56,435 bases of DNA, taken from assembly GCA_016795295.1 (NCBI GenBank), contig JAEUHP010000130.1, positions 1 to 56,435 of the forward strand, in the 5' to 3' direction. The notes under the pieces were generated by a model. That model was given only the letters and a program-made list of their open reading frames with translations, did no database searches and was not told the origin of the DNA. A program made the position numbers and the translations under genes. Below, one piece after another: positions 18,937-27,693 of the stretch. Within the stretch, counting starts at the first letter, position 1. Every line of letters starts with the position of its first letter. Source of the stretch: Planctomycetota bacterium (GTDB lineage: Bacteria; Planctomycetota; UBA1135; UBA2386).

Positions 18937-20115
18937 TCACAGGAACCTCGCCGGCAGGTACGGCGAAGCATCGATGGTGGTCGGACGGCCGGTGATCTGC
19001 TCGGCCAACAGCCGGCCGCTGATCGGCGCCAAGGTGATGCCGAGCCCTTCGTGGCCCGCGGCCACCCACAAGCCGCGCACCGGCGGCCACGGCCCGATCA
19101 GCGGGTGTTTGTCGATCGAGTACGGACGCAACCCGACCCAGGTGCGCACGATCGATGCCTGGGCCAGCCCCGGCGCATAGCGCTGGGCGCGCAGCAGCGA
19201 ACGGCGCAGCAGTTCGGGATTCAGGGTGCGGTCCATGCCGCGGAACTGCCGGGTGCTGCCGATCAGACATCCGCCATGGGTCTGCGGCTGCATGTTCACG
19301 GCATGGCCGCCGGGATCCCCAGTGGTCGCCGTGGGATCGACCTGCGCCGCGCCGTGCGCGAAACGCAGGTAACTCACTTCGAGCAACTGCGTGCGGATCG
19401 GCGAAACGTGGTGGCCGGTGATCGCCAGGTTGCCAGCGCGGGGGTAGATCGGCAACCGCGGCTGGCCACACATCTGGGCGATCTCGGGTGCCCAGACGCC
19501 GGTCGCATTGACCACCAACCCAGCCGCCACCACGCCCTCAGGCGTGCGCACCCCGGTGATGCGGTCCCCAGCCAGCTCGAAACCGAGCACCGGGCAGCCG
19601 GGTTGCACGGTCACGTTCGCATTCAGGCGTTGGGCCTGCCGCAGCATCGCGCCGCAAGCCAGCATCGGCAGCACCACGCCGTCGCCGGGGTAGAACAGGC
19701 CGCCCGGCAGGTCCTTGGCGAGGCCTGGCTCGATCTCCCGCAACTGCACGCCGTCCAGCACCTGCGCCGCATCGCCGTTCGCCGCGAACTGCTGCTGCAA
19801 CACCGGCAGCAACTCTGCATCCTCGGGGGCGTCCGCGAGGTAGAGGGCGCCGGTCGGGTTGTAGTCGAAACCGGGGTCGGCTTCGTGCAGTTCGCGCCAC
19901 AGGCGCAGGCTGGCCGCGGTGAACGCGTAGTCCTCCGGGGTGTCGGGCGTGACCATCAGGTGGCCCATGCACGACCCGGAGGTTGCTCCGGCGATCGGCC
20001 CACGGTCGAGCAGCAGCAGCCGCGACGAAGGCGGCAGCAGCTGGGCGAGCTGGTGCACCACGGCACAGCCGACGATGCCGCCGCCCACCACCACTACGTC
20101 CGCGGACCTGACCAT
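18937..20115 (-). CDS. DAO-family FAD-dependent amino-acid dehydrogenase subunit (HcnC/hydroxyproline dehydrogenase beta type)
   Basis: A 392-residue D-amino-acid-oxidase-fold protein. It starts ADVVVVGGGIVGCAVVHQLAQ with an acidic LLLLDRG end of the ADP-binding motif, continues with GATSGSCMGHL, and ends with VGLRPYSIDKHPLIGP and the FAD-closing AGHEGLGITLAPISGRLLAE. It would oxidise a small amine or imino acid (glycine, D-hydroxyproline or opine). The substrate cannot be read from sequence. It is the promoter-proximal gene of the trio. A true HCN synthase cannot be excluded, but catabolic imino-acid dehydrogenases share this architecture and are commoner. Confidence 0.87.
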   Translation of the reverse strand: MVRSADVVVVGGGIVGCAVVHQLAQLLPPSSRLLLLDRGPIAGATSGSCMGHLMVTPDTPEDYAFTAASLRLWRELHEADPGFDYNPTGALYLADAPEDAELLPVLQQQFAANGDAAQVLDGVQLREIEPGLAKDLPGGLFYPGDGVVLPMLACGAMLRQAQRLNANVTVQPGCPVLGFELAGDRITGVRTPEGVVAAGLVVNATGVWAPEIAQMCGQPRLPIYPRAGNLAITGHHVSPIRTQLLEVSYLRFAHGAAQVDPTATTGDPGGHAVNMQPQTHGGCLIGSTRQFRGMDRTLNPELLRRSLLRAQRYAPGLAQASIVRTWVGLRPYSIDKHPLIGPWPPVRGLWVAAGHEGLGITLAPISGRLLAEQITGRPTTIDASPYLPARFL

Positions 20116-20350
20116 CGAGGCGGAACATGATGCCGGCGACTTCCCTCGCCGGCAAATCCCGATCCGCAGGCGGCGCAGAAACGCCCTTGGCACTTGGACT
20201 TCCATGACGCCGGCAGGCGGTCGAAGCACCCCGCCCACCCACTGGCAGGGGGCGGTCCTCGCCAATTCTTCACACCGACCCCACGGAACGCACACGCCCA
20301 CGAGGAACCTGTCTGCGGTCGCGAGTGCGACCTGACTTCTGGAGTCTCCG

Positions 20351-21724
20351 ATGCGAATGCAATCCCTGGTGTCGACGTTCTTGCTCGCCGGCGCGGCCTC
20401 CGCGCAGATCGCCTCCGGCAACCTCGTGGTGCTGCGCGTCGGCGCCGGCGCGAACCCGCTGTCGAGCGCGGCCCAAGCGATGTTCCTCGACGAGTACACC
20501 ACGAGTGGGGCGTTGGTGCAGAGTCTTGCCCTGCCGACCGCCGCGAACGGCGCCCAGTTGCCGATCGCCTGCTCGGGTTCGGCTTCGTCGGAGGGCAACC
20601 TGCAGCTGTCGCCGGACGGCCGTTGGCTGACCTGCGCCGGCTACGCCACGGCGCCGGGCCTCGCCTCGGTCGCGTCCTCGGCCGCGGCCGTGACCCCGCG
20701 CGTGGTGGCTCGCATCGGCCTCGACGGCTCGATCGACACCTCGACTTCGATCAGCAACGCCTTCTCGGGCAACAACGTGCGCAGTGCCGCGACCGCGAAC
20801 GGCACCGACTTCTTCGTCGCCGGGGCCAACAGCGGCATCAACCACGTGGTGCTCGGCGCCGGCACCGCCAGTGCGCTCCACGTCACCAACCCGCAGAACA
20901 CCCGCACGGTGGCGATCTGGAACCAGCAGCTCTACTGCTCGAGTTCGGCGCAAGGATTCCACTCGGTCAGCCAGGTCGGCACCGGCGTGTCGACGGCAGG
21001 TGGCCAAACGGTCACGGCGCTGCTCGGCCTGCCGGCCACGTCTTCGGCTTCGCCCTACGACTTCTTCTTCGCCGACGCCCAGACGCTCTACATCGCCGAC
21101 GACCGCACGGCGGGCGGGCTCGGCGGCATCCAGAAGTACGTCGAGAGCGCCGGCGCTTGGCAGTTCCAGTACACGCTGAACCCCGCGACCACGATCGGCT
21201 GCCGCGGTCTCACCGGCACCGTCGCCAACGGTGTGGTCACGCTCTACTGCACGACGACGACCACCAGCACCAACAGCCTGCTGGCCATCGTCGACACCGG
21301 TCCGACCGCAACCTTCACGACCCTCGCCACGGCCGGCACCAACACGGTGTTCCGCGGCGTGCGTCTGACCACACCGTCGAACTACGTGACCCGCATCCCG
21401 CACGGCTGCGGCAACCTGACCCTGAACGGTATCGGCGACGCGTCGCTCGGCACGTCCTTCGTGACCACGCTCGGGGGCGCCACCGGCCTCGGCTTCATCG
21501 GCTACGGCTTCGTGGCGATTCCGCAACCCTTGTGCGGAGCATGCACGATCGGCCACGAGTGGGCCGCACCGCTGTTCGGCACGAGCAGCAGCTTCAACAT
21601 CCCGCAGAACCAGGCGTTCGTCGGCATCACCATCGCCATCCAGGGCGCCGACGGCTTCGGCCTGGGCGGCTGCCAGGTGCCGCAGGTGGTGCTCAGCGAC
21701 ACGCTGACCATCACGCTGCACTGA
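20351..21724 (+). CDS. Secreted protein of unknown function with planctomycete-type C-terminal module
   Basis: A 457-residue secreted protein. The signal peptide MRMQSLVSTFLLAGAASA ends at a typical AXA site. The body (about 20-350) is rich in Ser, Thr, Ala and short beta-strand repeats (for example LSPDGRWLTCAGY and YDFFFADAQTLYIADDRT) that look like a beta-propeller of the kind in cell-surface read-out proteins. The last about 110 residues begin IPHGCGNLTLNGIG and end VVLSDTLTITLH, with Cys pairs at CGAC and GGC. The same module ends the protein at 40366-42720. I recognise no enzymatic motif. It stands alone, convergent with a metallophosphoesterase gene. Confidence 0.75.
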   Translation: MRMQSLVSTFLLAGAASAQIASGNLVVLRVGAGANPLSSAAQAMFLDEYTTSGALVQSLALPTAANGAQLPIACSGSASSEGNLQLSPDGRWLTCAGYATAPGLASVASSAAAVTPRVVARIGLDGSIDTSTSISNAFSGNNVRSAATANGTDFFVAGANSGINHVVLGAGTASALHVTNPQNTRTVAIWNQQLYCSSSAQGFHSVSQVGTGVSTAGGQTVTALLGLPATSSASPYDFFFADAQTLYIADDRTAGGLGGIQKYVESAGAWQFQYTLNPATTIGCRGLTGTVANGVVTLYCTTTTTSTNSLLAIVDTGPTATFTTLATAGTNTVFRGVRLTTPSNYVTRIPHGCGNLTLNGIGDASLGTSFVTTLGGATGLGFIGYGFVAIPQPLCGACTIGHEWAAPLFGTSSSFNIPQNQAFVGITIAIQGADGFGLGGCQVPQVVLSDTLTITLH

Positions 21725-21829
21725 CACCAGGGCTGCCGCTACGCGGCGTGCTGCAACCAGCGAGTCCAAGCCGCCAACGCCGCGGCGGCAGCCAAAGACC
21801 TGGCCCCCGCCACCGACCCGCGGCGCAGC

Positions 21830-22753
21830 TCAGTCCAGTTCGAGGGTTTCGTCGACGACCGGCGCCAGTCCCTCGATCGCGGTGATCGAAGGCGTGGTGG
21901 CCGAACGCACGTCGCCGTGCACGTCGACCCAGACTTCCTCGATGCCCGTGCATTCGCCGCGCGTCCAACTCATGCGCACGAAGTAGGACAGCTCTTCGCC
22001 GTCCTCGTCGCGCTGCACCCGGGGCACCCGGGCAGCGTTGACGAACAGCGTGTCTTCGCGGCGCGCGAAGCGGGTGCGTTCGCCGCCCCGCGGATGCACC
22101 AGCTTGTGGTGCATGTGCCCGGCGACCACCGCGCGCACGCGCAAGCCCATGCCTTCGATGCGCTGGATGGCCAGGGCCAGGTCACGATCGCCCCAGTCGC
22201 CACCGGGCTTGCCGAAGTCCTTGCCGCAGAGGTCGTGGGTGGCGGCGCCGAGGCCGAGCGGCCCATTGTGGGCGAGGATCACCAAGTCGCGGTGCTGCGC
22301 ACTGCGCGCGGCATCGACGATCGCCGCGGCCGACTGCCGCATGGTGCGGATGCCGTAGATCTCGTCGTAGAGCTCAGGACTGCGCAGGCTCTGCCCGCCC
22401 CACGAGAACGGCCGGGCACCGATCACCGAGATGCCGGCCCGCGGCACTTCGCGCACGGCGAAGGCGAGGTGGTCGTCGCCGAGCAGTTCGAGGCTGGTCC
22501 GCAGCTTGTCGGTGCACACCTTGCGGCCGAAGCTCTGCCAGGCGTCGTGGTTGCCGAGGATCACGGCCTTCGGCACCGACAGACTGGCAATCGCCCGCAC
22601 CATCTCGACGTCTTCGTCCCCGAGATCGCCGACGAACAGGCTCAGGTCGGGCCGCGTGCGCTCCAAGAAGGTGGCGTCGGCGGCGCGCCACCAACGATGG
22701 ACGTCGCCGACGACGGCCAAGGTGCCAGTCGATTCCTGGGGACGGGAAGGCAA
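21830..22753 (-). CDS. Calcineurin-like metallophosphoesterase (TIGR04168-type)
   Basis: A 307-residue metallophosphoesterase. The five family metal motifs are visible: GDVHRWW near residue 16, GDLGDE (about 42), LGNHDAW (about 67), LAHNGPLGLG (about 160) and AGHMHH (about 212). The AHNGP form with KPGGDWGDRDLALAI after it is typical of a subgroup found in cyanobacteria, plants and scattered bacteria. It should hydrolyse a phosphoester with two bound metal ions. The substrate is unknown. No signal peptide is seen. Confidence 0.88.
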   Translation of the reverse strand: MPSRPQESTGTLAVVGDVHRWWRAADATFLERTRPDLSLFVGDLGDEDVEMVRAIASLSVPKAVILGNHDAWQSFGRKVCTDKLRTSLELLGDDHLAFAVREVPRAGISVIGARPFSWGGQSLRSPELYDEIYGIRTMRQSAAAIVDAARSAQHRDLVILAHNGPLGLGAATHDLCGKDFGKPGGDWGDRDLALAIQRIEGMGLRVRAVVAGHMHHKLVHPRGGERTRFARREDTLFVNAARVPRVQRDEDGEELSYFVRMSWTRGECTGIEEVWVDVHGDVRSATTPSITAIEGLAPVVDETLELD

Positions 22754-22834
22754 GGGCCGAACAGGCTAGCGGCCAACCCCGGCGCGCGCAGTGCCGAGGC
22801 GTCGAATCCTGAGCGCCCTGCGGCGCGGCCGGCG

Positions 22835-25060
22835 TCAACCCCGGCCAGCCAGGTACTGCACGGGCCAGTCGTGGCTCCCGACCCCGGCACGGTTCGCCTC
22901 GCGCAACACCATGTACGGATCGGTCAGTTGCGCCCGGGCGATCGCGCAGAGATCCGCACGGCCTGCGGCGACGATCGAATGCACGTGGTCCAGACCCTGG
23001 ATGCCACCGACCGCCATCACCGGGATGCCGGCTTCGTAGCGGATGCGTTCGGCGAACGGCACCTGGTACATGCGGCCGTACTCGGGCCGCGATTCCGGCA
23101 CGTTGCCGGCAGTCGACACGTCGAGCACGTCGCAACCGCGCTGCTTCAGCCACTGGGCGACCTGGACCGCTTCGTCGAGCAGGAAGCCGCGCCGCTCGGT
23201 CTCGAACCAATCCGTTGCCGAGATGCGCACGAACAGCGGGCGTTCGGCCGGCCACACGGCCCGCACCGCCTCGAACACTTCGAGCGGGTAGCGGGCGCGG
23301 TTGGCCAACGCACCGCCGTATTCGTCAGTGCGCTGGTTGGCCAGCGGCGACAGAAAGCTCGACAGCAGGTAGCCGTGCGCCATGTGCAGTTCGAGCGTGT
23401 CGAAGCCGGCGGCGAGGGCGAGCTTGGCACTGGCCACGAACTGGTCGCGCACGCGCTGCAGGTCGGCGCGGTCCATCGCTCTGGGCACCGGCCAGCCGGC
23501 GCGGAACGGCAACGCCGAGGGGCCGAGCGTCTGCCAGCCGTCCGCAGCCAGCGGGGCGTCGCCCTGCCAGGGACGGCTGCACGAACCCTTGCGGCCGGCG
23601 TGGGCGAGTTGCATGCCGATCTTCGCCTGGCTGTGGCGGTGCACGAACTCCACCACGCGGCGCCAGGCCGCTGCCTGCGCTTCGTTCCACAGCCCGGCGC
23701 AGCCGGGCGTGATGCGGCCTTCGGGCGAAACGTTGGTCATCTCGGTGAACACCAGGCCGCAGCCTCCGACGGCACGGCTGCCCAGGTGCACCAGGTGCCA
23801 ATCGTCCGGCACGCCGTCGGTCGCCGAGTACTGGCACATCGGCGACAGCACGACGCGGTTCGCCAAGGTCAGGCCGCGGGCGGTGAACGGCGCGAAGCCC
23901 GGCGGCACCGCTGCTGGCGCACCTTCTTCGCGCGCGACCACGGCGTCGACCTTGGCCACCAGCGCCGGATCGCGCTTCTGCAGGTTGGCGTAGGTGATGC
24001 GGCGGCTGCGCGTCATCAGGTTGAACACGAACCGCTCGGGGCTCTGCCGCTGGTAACGCTCGCTGTTCTCGAACCACTCGAGGCTGGTCTGCGCCACCCG
24101 TTGCAGCTTGGCGACTTCGAGGCGGCGGCGGCCTTCGTAGTCGGCGAGTGCCGCCGGCACGTCGCTCGGGTGCATGGCCACCGCGTCGGCGAGCGCAATC
24201 GCGTCCTCCATCGCCAACTTGGTGCCCGAACCGATCGAGAAGTGCGCGGTGTGCGCCGCATCCCCGAGCAACACCACGTTGTGGTGCCGCCACGACTCGC
24301 AGCGGATGGTCGGGAACGTGCGCCAGATCGAACGGTTGGTCAGCAGCTGATGGCCAGCCAGATGTTCGCGGAACAGGTCGGCGCAGAACGCCGCGGACTG
24401 CGCCTCGTCGAGCCGGTCGAGGCCGGCCCGCCGCCAGGCCTCCTCGCGGCACTCGACGATCCACGTGCCACGCCCCGGCTCGAACGGGTAGGCATGCACC
24501 TGGAACAGCCCCCATTCGGTCGGCTGGAACACGAACGTGAAGGCGCGCATCGGCTTGGTTGTGCCGAACCAGGCGAACTTGCACTTGCGCCAGTCCAAAT
24601 GCGGCCGGAACGAGCCGGCGAAGCGTTCGCGCACCTTGCTGTTGACGCCATCCGCCGCCAGCACCAGGTCGTACTCGGCGACCAAACGATCGATGTCGAG
24701 CACCGGCTGCTGGAAGTGCAGGCGCACGCCGAGAGCCTGCGCCCGTTGGTGCAGGATCTGCAGCAGCCGCACTCGCGACAGGCCGCAGAAGCCGTGGCCG
24801 GTGCTGGTCACCACCTGCCCTTGGTAATGGGTCTCGATGTCGGTCCAGTAGGCGAAGGACTCACGGATCCGGGCGAAGCTCTCCGGATCCGCGACCTCGA
24901 AGTTGCCGAGGGTTTCGTCGGAGAACACCACCCCCCAGCCGAACGTGTCGTCGGCGCGGTTCTGCTCGTAGACCTCGACGACCGCGGTAGGCACGCGCCG
25001 CTTCAGCAGGATGGCGAAGTACAGCGACGCGGGGCCGCCACCGATGCAGGCGATCTTCAT
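22835..25060 (-). CDS. Bifunctional FAD monooxygenase/OYE reductase (anthraniloyl-CoA or salicylyl-CoA 5-hydroxylase type)
   Basis: A 741-residue two-domain fusion. Residues 1-370 are an aromatic-ring FAD monooxygenase: IGGGPASLYFAILLKR, LAADGVNSKVRERF and GDAAHTAHFSIGSGTKLAMED. Residues about 380-741 are an Old Yellow Enzyme barrel: LANRVVLSPMCQYSA, QLAHAGRKGS, HMAHGYLLSSFLSPLANQRTDEYGG. This fusion is known from 2-aminobenzoyl-CoA monooxygenase/reductase, which hydroxylates and then reduces an aromatic CoA thioester, and from salicylyl-CoA 5-hydroxylases. No aryl-CoA ligase or beta-oxidation genes flank it here. ATG 25060 starts directly at the FAD motif. A 26-bp palindrome lies upstream. 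Confidence 0.9.
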   Translation of the reverse strand: MKIACIGGGPASLYFAILLKRRVPTAVVEVYEQNRADDTFGWGVVFSDETLGNFEVADPESFARIRESFAYWTDIETHYQGQVVTSTGHGFCGLSRVRLLQILHQRAQALGVRLHFQQPVLDIDRLVAEYDLVLAADGVNSKVRERFAGSFRPHLDWRKCKFAWFGTTKPMRAFTFVFQPTEWGLFQVHAYPFEPGRGTWIVECREEAWRRAGLDRLDEAQSAAFCADLFREHLAGHQLLTNRSIWRTFPTIRCESWRHHNVVLLGDAAHTAHFSIGSGTKLAMEDAIALADAVAMHPSDVPAALADYEGRRRLEVAKLQRVAQTSLEWFENSERYQRQSPERFVFNLMTRSRRITYANLQKRDPALVAKVDAVVAREEGAPAAVPPGFAPFTARGLTLANRVVLSPMCQYSATDGVPDDWHLVHLGSRAVGGCGLVFTEMTNVSPEGRITPGCAGLWNEAQAAAWRRVVEFVHRHSQAKIGMQLAHAGRKGSCSRPWQGDAPLAADGWQTLGPSALPFRAGWPVPRAMDRADLQRVRDQFVASAKLALAAGFDTLELHMAHGYLLSSFLSPLANQRTDEYGGALANRARYPLEVFEAVRAVWPAERPLFVRISATDWFETERRGFLLDEAVQVAQWLKQRGCDVLDVSTAGNVPESRPEYGRMYQVPFAERIRYEAGIPVMAVGGIQGLDHVHSIVAAGRADLCAIARAQLTDPYMVLREANRAGVGSHDWPVQYLAGRG

Positions 25061-25155
25061 GGAGCGGCGCATTCTAGGTGGCGTTCCGCCGAAAGCCCTA
25101 CGCTGCACGGCCCTTACGGCCAGCGGACGGCTCGCGGCGGGTCGCGGCTCGCAAC

Positions 25156-25181
25156 ATTTCGTGTGACACCTGCCACGAAAT
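25156..25181. promoter_or_regulatory. Palindromic operator candidate (8-bp arms, 10-bp spacer)
   Basis: ATTTCGTG at 25156-25163 and its exact complement CACGAAAT at 25174-25181 are separated by 10 bp, so the centres of the half-sites are 18 bp apart, close to two helical turns. The site lies in the 247-bp divergent region between the anthraniloyl-CoA monooxygenase-type gene and the sugar-phosphate transferase gene, about 95 bp upstream of the first. This spacing suits a dimeric repressor such as TetR, GntR or MarR. The rest of that region shows no gene. Confidence 0.5.
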
Positions 25182-25307
25182 CGCGCTTCCCCCGATGTAG
25201 CTGGCAGCGACCAACAGCCGATTTTCCAGCAGCCAGCGAAAAACTCGTCCGATCCGACCGTATCTCAGGCACTGACCAGTACTAGAGGCGCCCTCACCTC
25301 CGCTCCC

Positions 25308-26699
25308 ATGCCGAAGCCGAAGATCCTCGTTGCCAGCGTCGCGCTGGACCTGACCGCCGTCGCGGCGGCCCTGGTCGCCGCCGCCACGTGGCAAGCCGGA
25401 TGGTCCTGGGAGGGAGGAGCCGGCACCGCGGGCAGCCACGCGATCCGTGGGGCGCTGTTCGCCGCGGTTTGGCTGCTGGTGACCTCGCGCTTTGGCACCT
25501 ACCGCATTCCGACCCGCCGGTTCCGCTCGGCCGCACTGCGGAGCGCCGCCGAAGCCTGGGCCACCACCTGGGGGGTTGCCGGACTGCTGGACGTCTCCCT
25601 GCTCGGCACCGAACTCGCGGCGCCCGCCCCGCACTTGGGCGCTCTGTTCGTGCTCGGCCTGGGCGGACTCCTGGGCACCCGGTTCCTGACCAGCGGCTCC
25701 GCCCTCGGCGCCGGTTTCGGCCGACCGCGAACGGTTGTGGCCGGCGCCTGCGCCAGTGCGCAGAGCCTGGTGCAGCGCCGCGACACCCAGCGCGACATGG
25801 AGCTGGTCGGGTTCACGCCGTTCCACGGCGAAGACCCGAGTTCGATGCCCAACCTGGCCAACCTGGGCAGCGTCACCAACCTGGCCAAGGTGGCCACCGA
25901 ACAACAACTCGACTTGGTCCTGGTCTGCCCCTCGGACCGGGTCACGCTGGGCGAGATCCACGCAGTGTTCGCCGCCTGCGACACCGCCGGCTTGAGCGTG
26001 CAGTACTTCCCGGCCTTCCTCGATCTGCAGCACCTCTCCGTCGGCCTCACCTTCCAGGCGAACCGCACCGGACTCAGCCTGCATGCGCCGCCCAACGAGT
26101 CGCTCGCCCTGCTCGCCAAACGCGGTGTCGATCTGGTGGGAGCGGCGGTCGGTCTCCTGGCCTTGCTGCCGGTGTTCGCCGTGTGCGGCCTGGCAGTGAA
26201 ACTGACCAGCTCCGGACCGATGTTCTACCGGCAGACCCGGGTCGGCAAGAACGGCGCCACGTTCACCTGCTACAAGTTCCGCACCATGCGCGTCGGCGCG
26301 CACGCGCAGCAAGAACTGCTGCGTGCCGCCAGCACCCAGGACGGTCCGGCGTTCAAGATCCCGGACGACCCACGCATCACTCCGGTCGGCCGGATCCTGC
26401 GCAAGTTCAGCCTGGACGAACTGCCGCAACTGCTGAACGTGGTGCTCGGCGACATGAGCCTGGTCGGGCCGCGCCCACCGATTCCGAGCGAAGTCGAAAA
26501 GTACACCTGGTGGCAGCGCCGGCGCATCTCGGTCAAGCCGGGTCTCACCTGCGTGTGGCAGGTCTGGGGGCGCAACCGGGTGTCCTTCAAGCGTTGGGTC
26601 GAGATGGACCTCTACTACATCGACAACTGGTCGCTGTGGCTCGACCTCAAGCTGATCGCGCACACCTTCCGCGCCGTGCTCGGCGGCACCGGGATGTGA
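25308..26699 (+). CDS. Polyprenyl-phosphate sugar-1-phosphate transferase (exopolysaccharide initiating)
   Basis: A 463-residue initiating glycosyl-phosphotransferase of the WbaP/EpsZ type. The N-terminus has about four to five hydrophobic helices (residues about 7-30, 45-60, 80-100, 110-130). The cytoplasmic part starts with a CoA-binding-like fold. The C-terminal catalytic Bac_transf domain begins KRGVDLVGAAVGLLALLPVF and carries GPMFYRQTRVGKNGATF, YKFRTMRVGA, LRKFSLDELPQLLNVVLGDMS, LVGPRPPIPSE and KPGLTCVWQVWGRN. It loads a sugar phosphate on undecaprenyl phosphate to begin a polysaccharide. It is an orphan here, without further EPS genes nearby. Confidence 0.92.
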   Translation: MPKPKILVASVALDLTAVAAALVAAATWQAGWSWEGGAGTAGSHAIRGALFAAVWLLVTSRFGTYRIPTRRFRSAALRSAAEAWATTWGVAGLLDVSLLGTELAAPAPHLGALFVLGLGGLLGTRFLTSGSALGAGFGRPRTVVAGACASAQSLVQRRDTQRDMELVGFTPFHGEDPSSMPNLANLGSVTNLAKVATEQQLDLVLVCPSDRVTLGEIHAVFAACDTAGLSVQYFPAFLDLQHLSVGLTFQANRTGLSLHAPPNESLALLAKRGVDLVGAAVGLLALLPVFAVCGLAVKLTSSGPMFYRQTRVGKNGATFTCYKFRTMRVGAHAQQELLRAASTQDGPAFKIPDDPRITPVGRILRKFSLDELPQLLNVVLGDMSLVGPRPPIPSEVEKYTWWQRRRISVKPGLTCVWQVWGRNRVSFKRWVEMDLYYIDNWSLWLDLKLIAHTFRAVLGGTGM

Positions 26700-26929
26700 C
26701 GCAACGGCGGCACGGCCCAGCGGCGTCCTGAACACGGCAGCGGTGGCCGGGGAAACTCGCGACGCAGGCAACTGGTCGCGGAGAAAGGCGGCGGACGCCC
26801 GCGAAGTACCGGACCACACTGCCCCATGACACCAGGGATGCCGCGTGCGACCGCCGCCAACTACATGGAGCGGGCCACCGCGATTCCGACACGCCGCGCG
26901 AAAATCCTGCGCGCCCCCAACCGCCGTGC

Positions 26930-27604
26930 TCAGCGGCCCTGAGCCGCGTGCCACCAGGCGAACTCGGGCAGGGCCGCCGCAGCGTCGCCCCCCAACGTCA
27001 GCGGGGCGACCGCCAGTTGCGCAGCCCGCGCCGGCACCAGTTCGGTCCACACCGCTTGCACCGCGGCGGCCGCAGCGGCCGGAAACTCACCGGCGCAACG
27101 GCAATGCCGTTCCACCGCCCCGCTGCGCAGCCGCAGGCGCCAGGTCGACTCCCCGGCCCCCGCTGGCATGCGATCCTCCGGCCAGTGCTGCAGCAGACCC
27201 GAAGAGCTCAAGTACTCGCGCACCGCGGTCAGCGTGGCCGCGTCCAGCTGGAACTCCAGGCGCCGGTACGCCGCACGCAAGACCGCGCCATCCGCCCAGA
27301 ATTCGCAACCGACGACCGCCGCCGAGCCGTCGCCACGCACCTGCAAGGCCCACCGTGGCGCTCCGTACTGATCGCGGCTCCAGCTGAACAGCCAATCGTC
27401 GCCGGCCAGCGCCAGAGGCGCACCACTGCTGGCCTCGTTGGCCGAAAGGCCAAGCACGGCGTCGCGCACCGGATCGGCGTCGACCACGGCAGCGCGCCAC
27501 CATTCGGCAGGCCGCTGCGGCGGCTCGCTGGTGCAGGCGGTCGGCAGCCCCAGGGCCAGACCCACCGCCACCCAAGCCGCACCGCGCACAGGACAGATTG
27601 CCAT
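26930..27604 (-). CDS. Putative lipoprotein of unknown function
   Basis: A 224-residue protein. From ATG 27604 it has a signal peptide (CPVRGAAWVAVGLALG) and a lipobox LPTAC with the lipidated Cys near residue 23, so it should be anchored in a membrane facing the periplasm. The mature part is Ala- and Trp-rich with no motif I recognise, apart from a CRC pair in the second half (VERHCRCAGEFPAAA). It is divergent from pepP with 89 bp between. The 230 bp downstream, up to the end of the transferase gene, hold no gene that I can support. Confidence 0.62.
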   Translation of the reverse strand: MAICPVRGAAWVAVGLALGLPTACTSEPPQRPAEWWRAAVVDADPVRDAVLGLSANEASSGAPLALAGDDWLFSWSRDQYGAPRWALQVRGDGSAAVVGCEFWADGAVLRAAYRRLEFQLDAATLTAVREYLSSSGLLQHWPEDRMPAGAGESTWRLRLRSGAVERHCRCAGEFPAAAAAAVQAVWTELVPARAAQLAVAPLTLGGDAAAALPEFAWWHAAQGR

Positions 27605-27693
27605 GGCCTCGAACGATCCCCGCTGGTGGCCAGACCTGCAACACCCCGCGACTTGTCCGTGCACCCACGCGCCGATCGCCTACGCTGGTCCGC

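Noticed and set aside
21917..25285. A 1122-codon open frame on the + strand
   Set aside because: Antisense to the metallophosphoesterase and the anthraniloyl-CoA monooxygenase genes, both with complete motifs. His/Arg-rich composition is typical of an antisense shadow.
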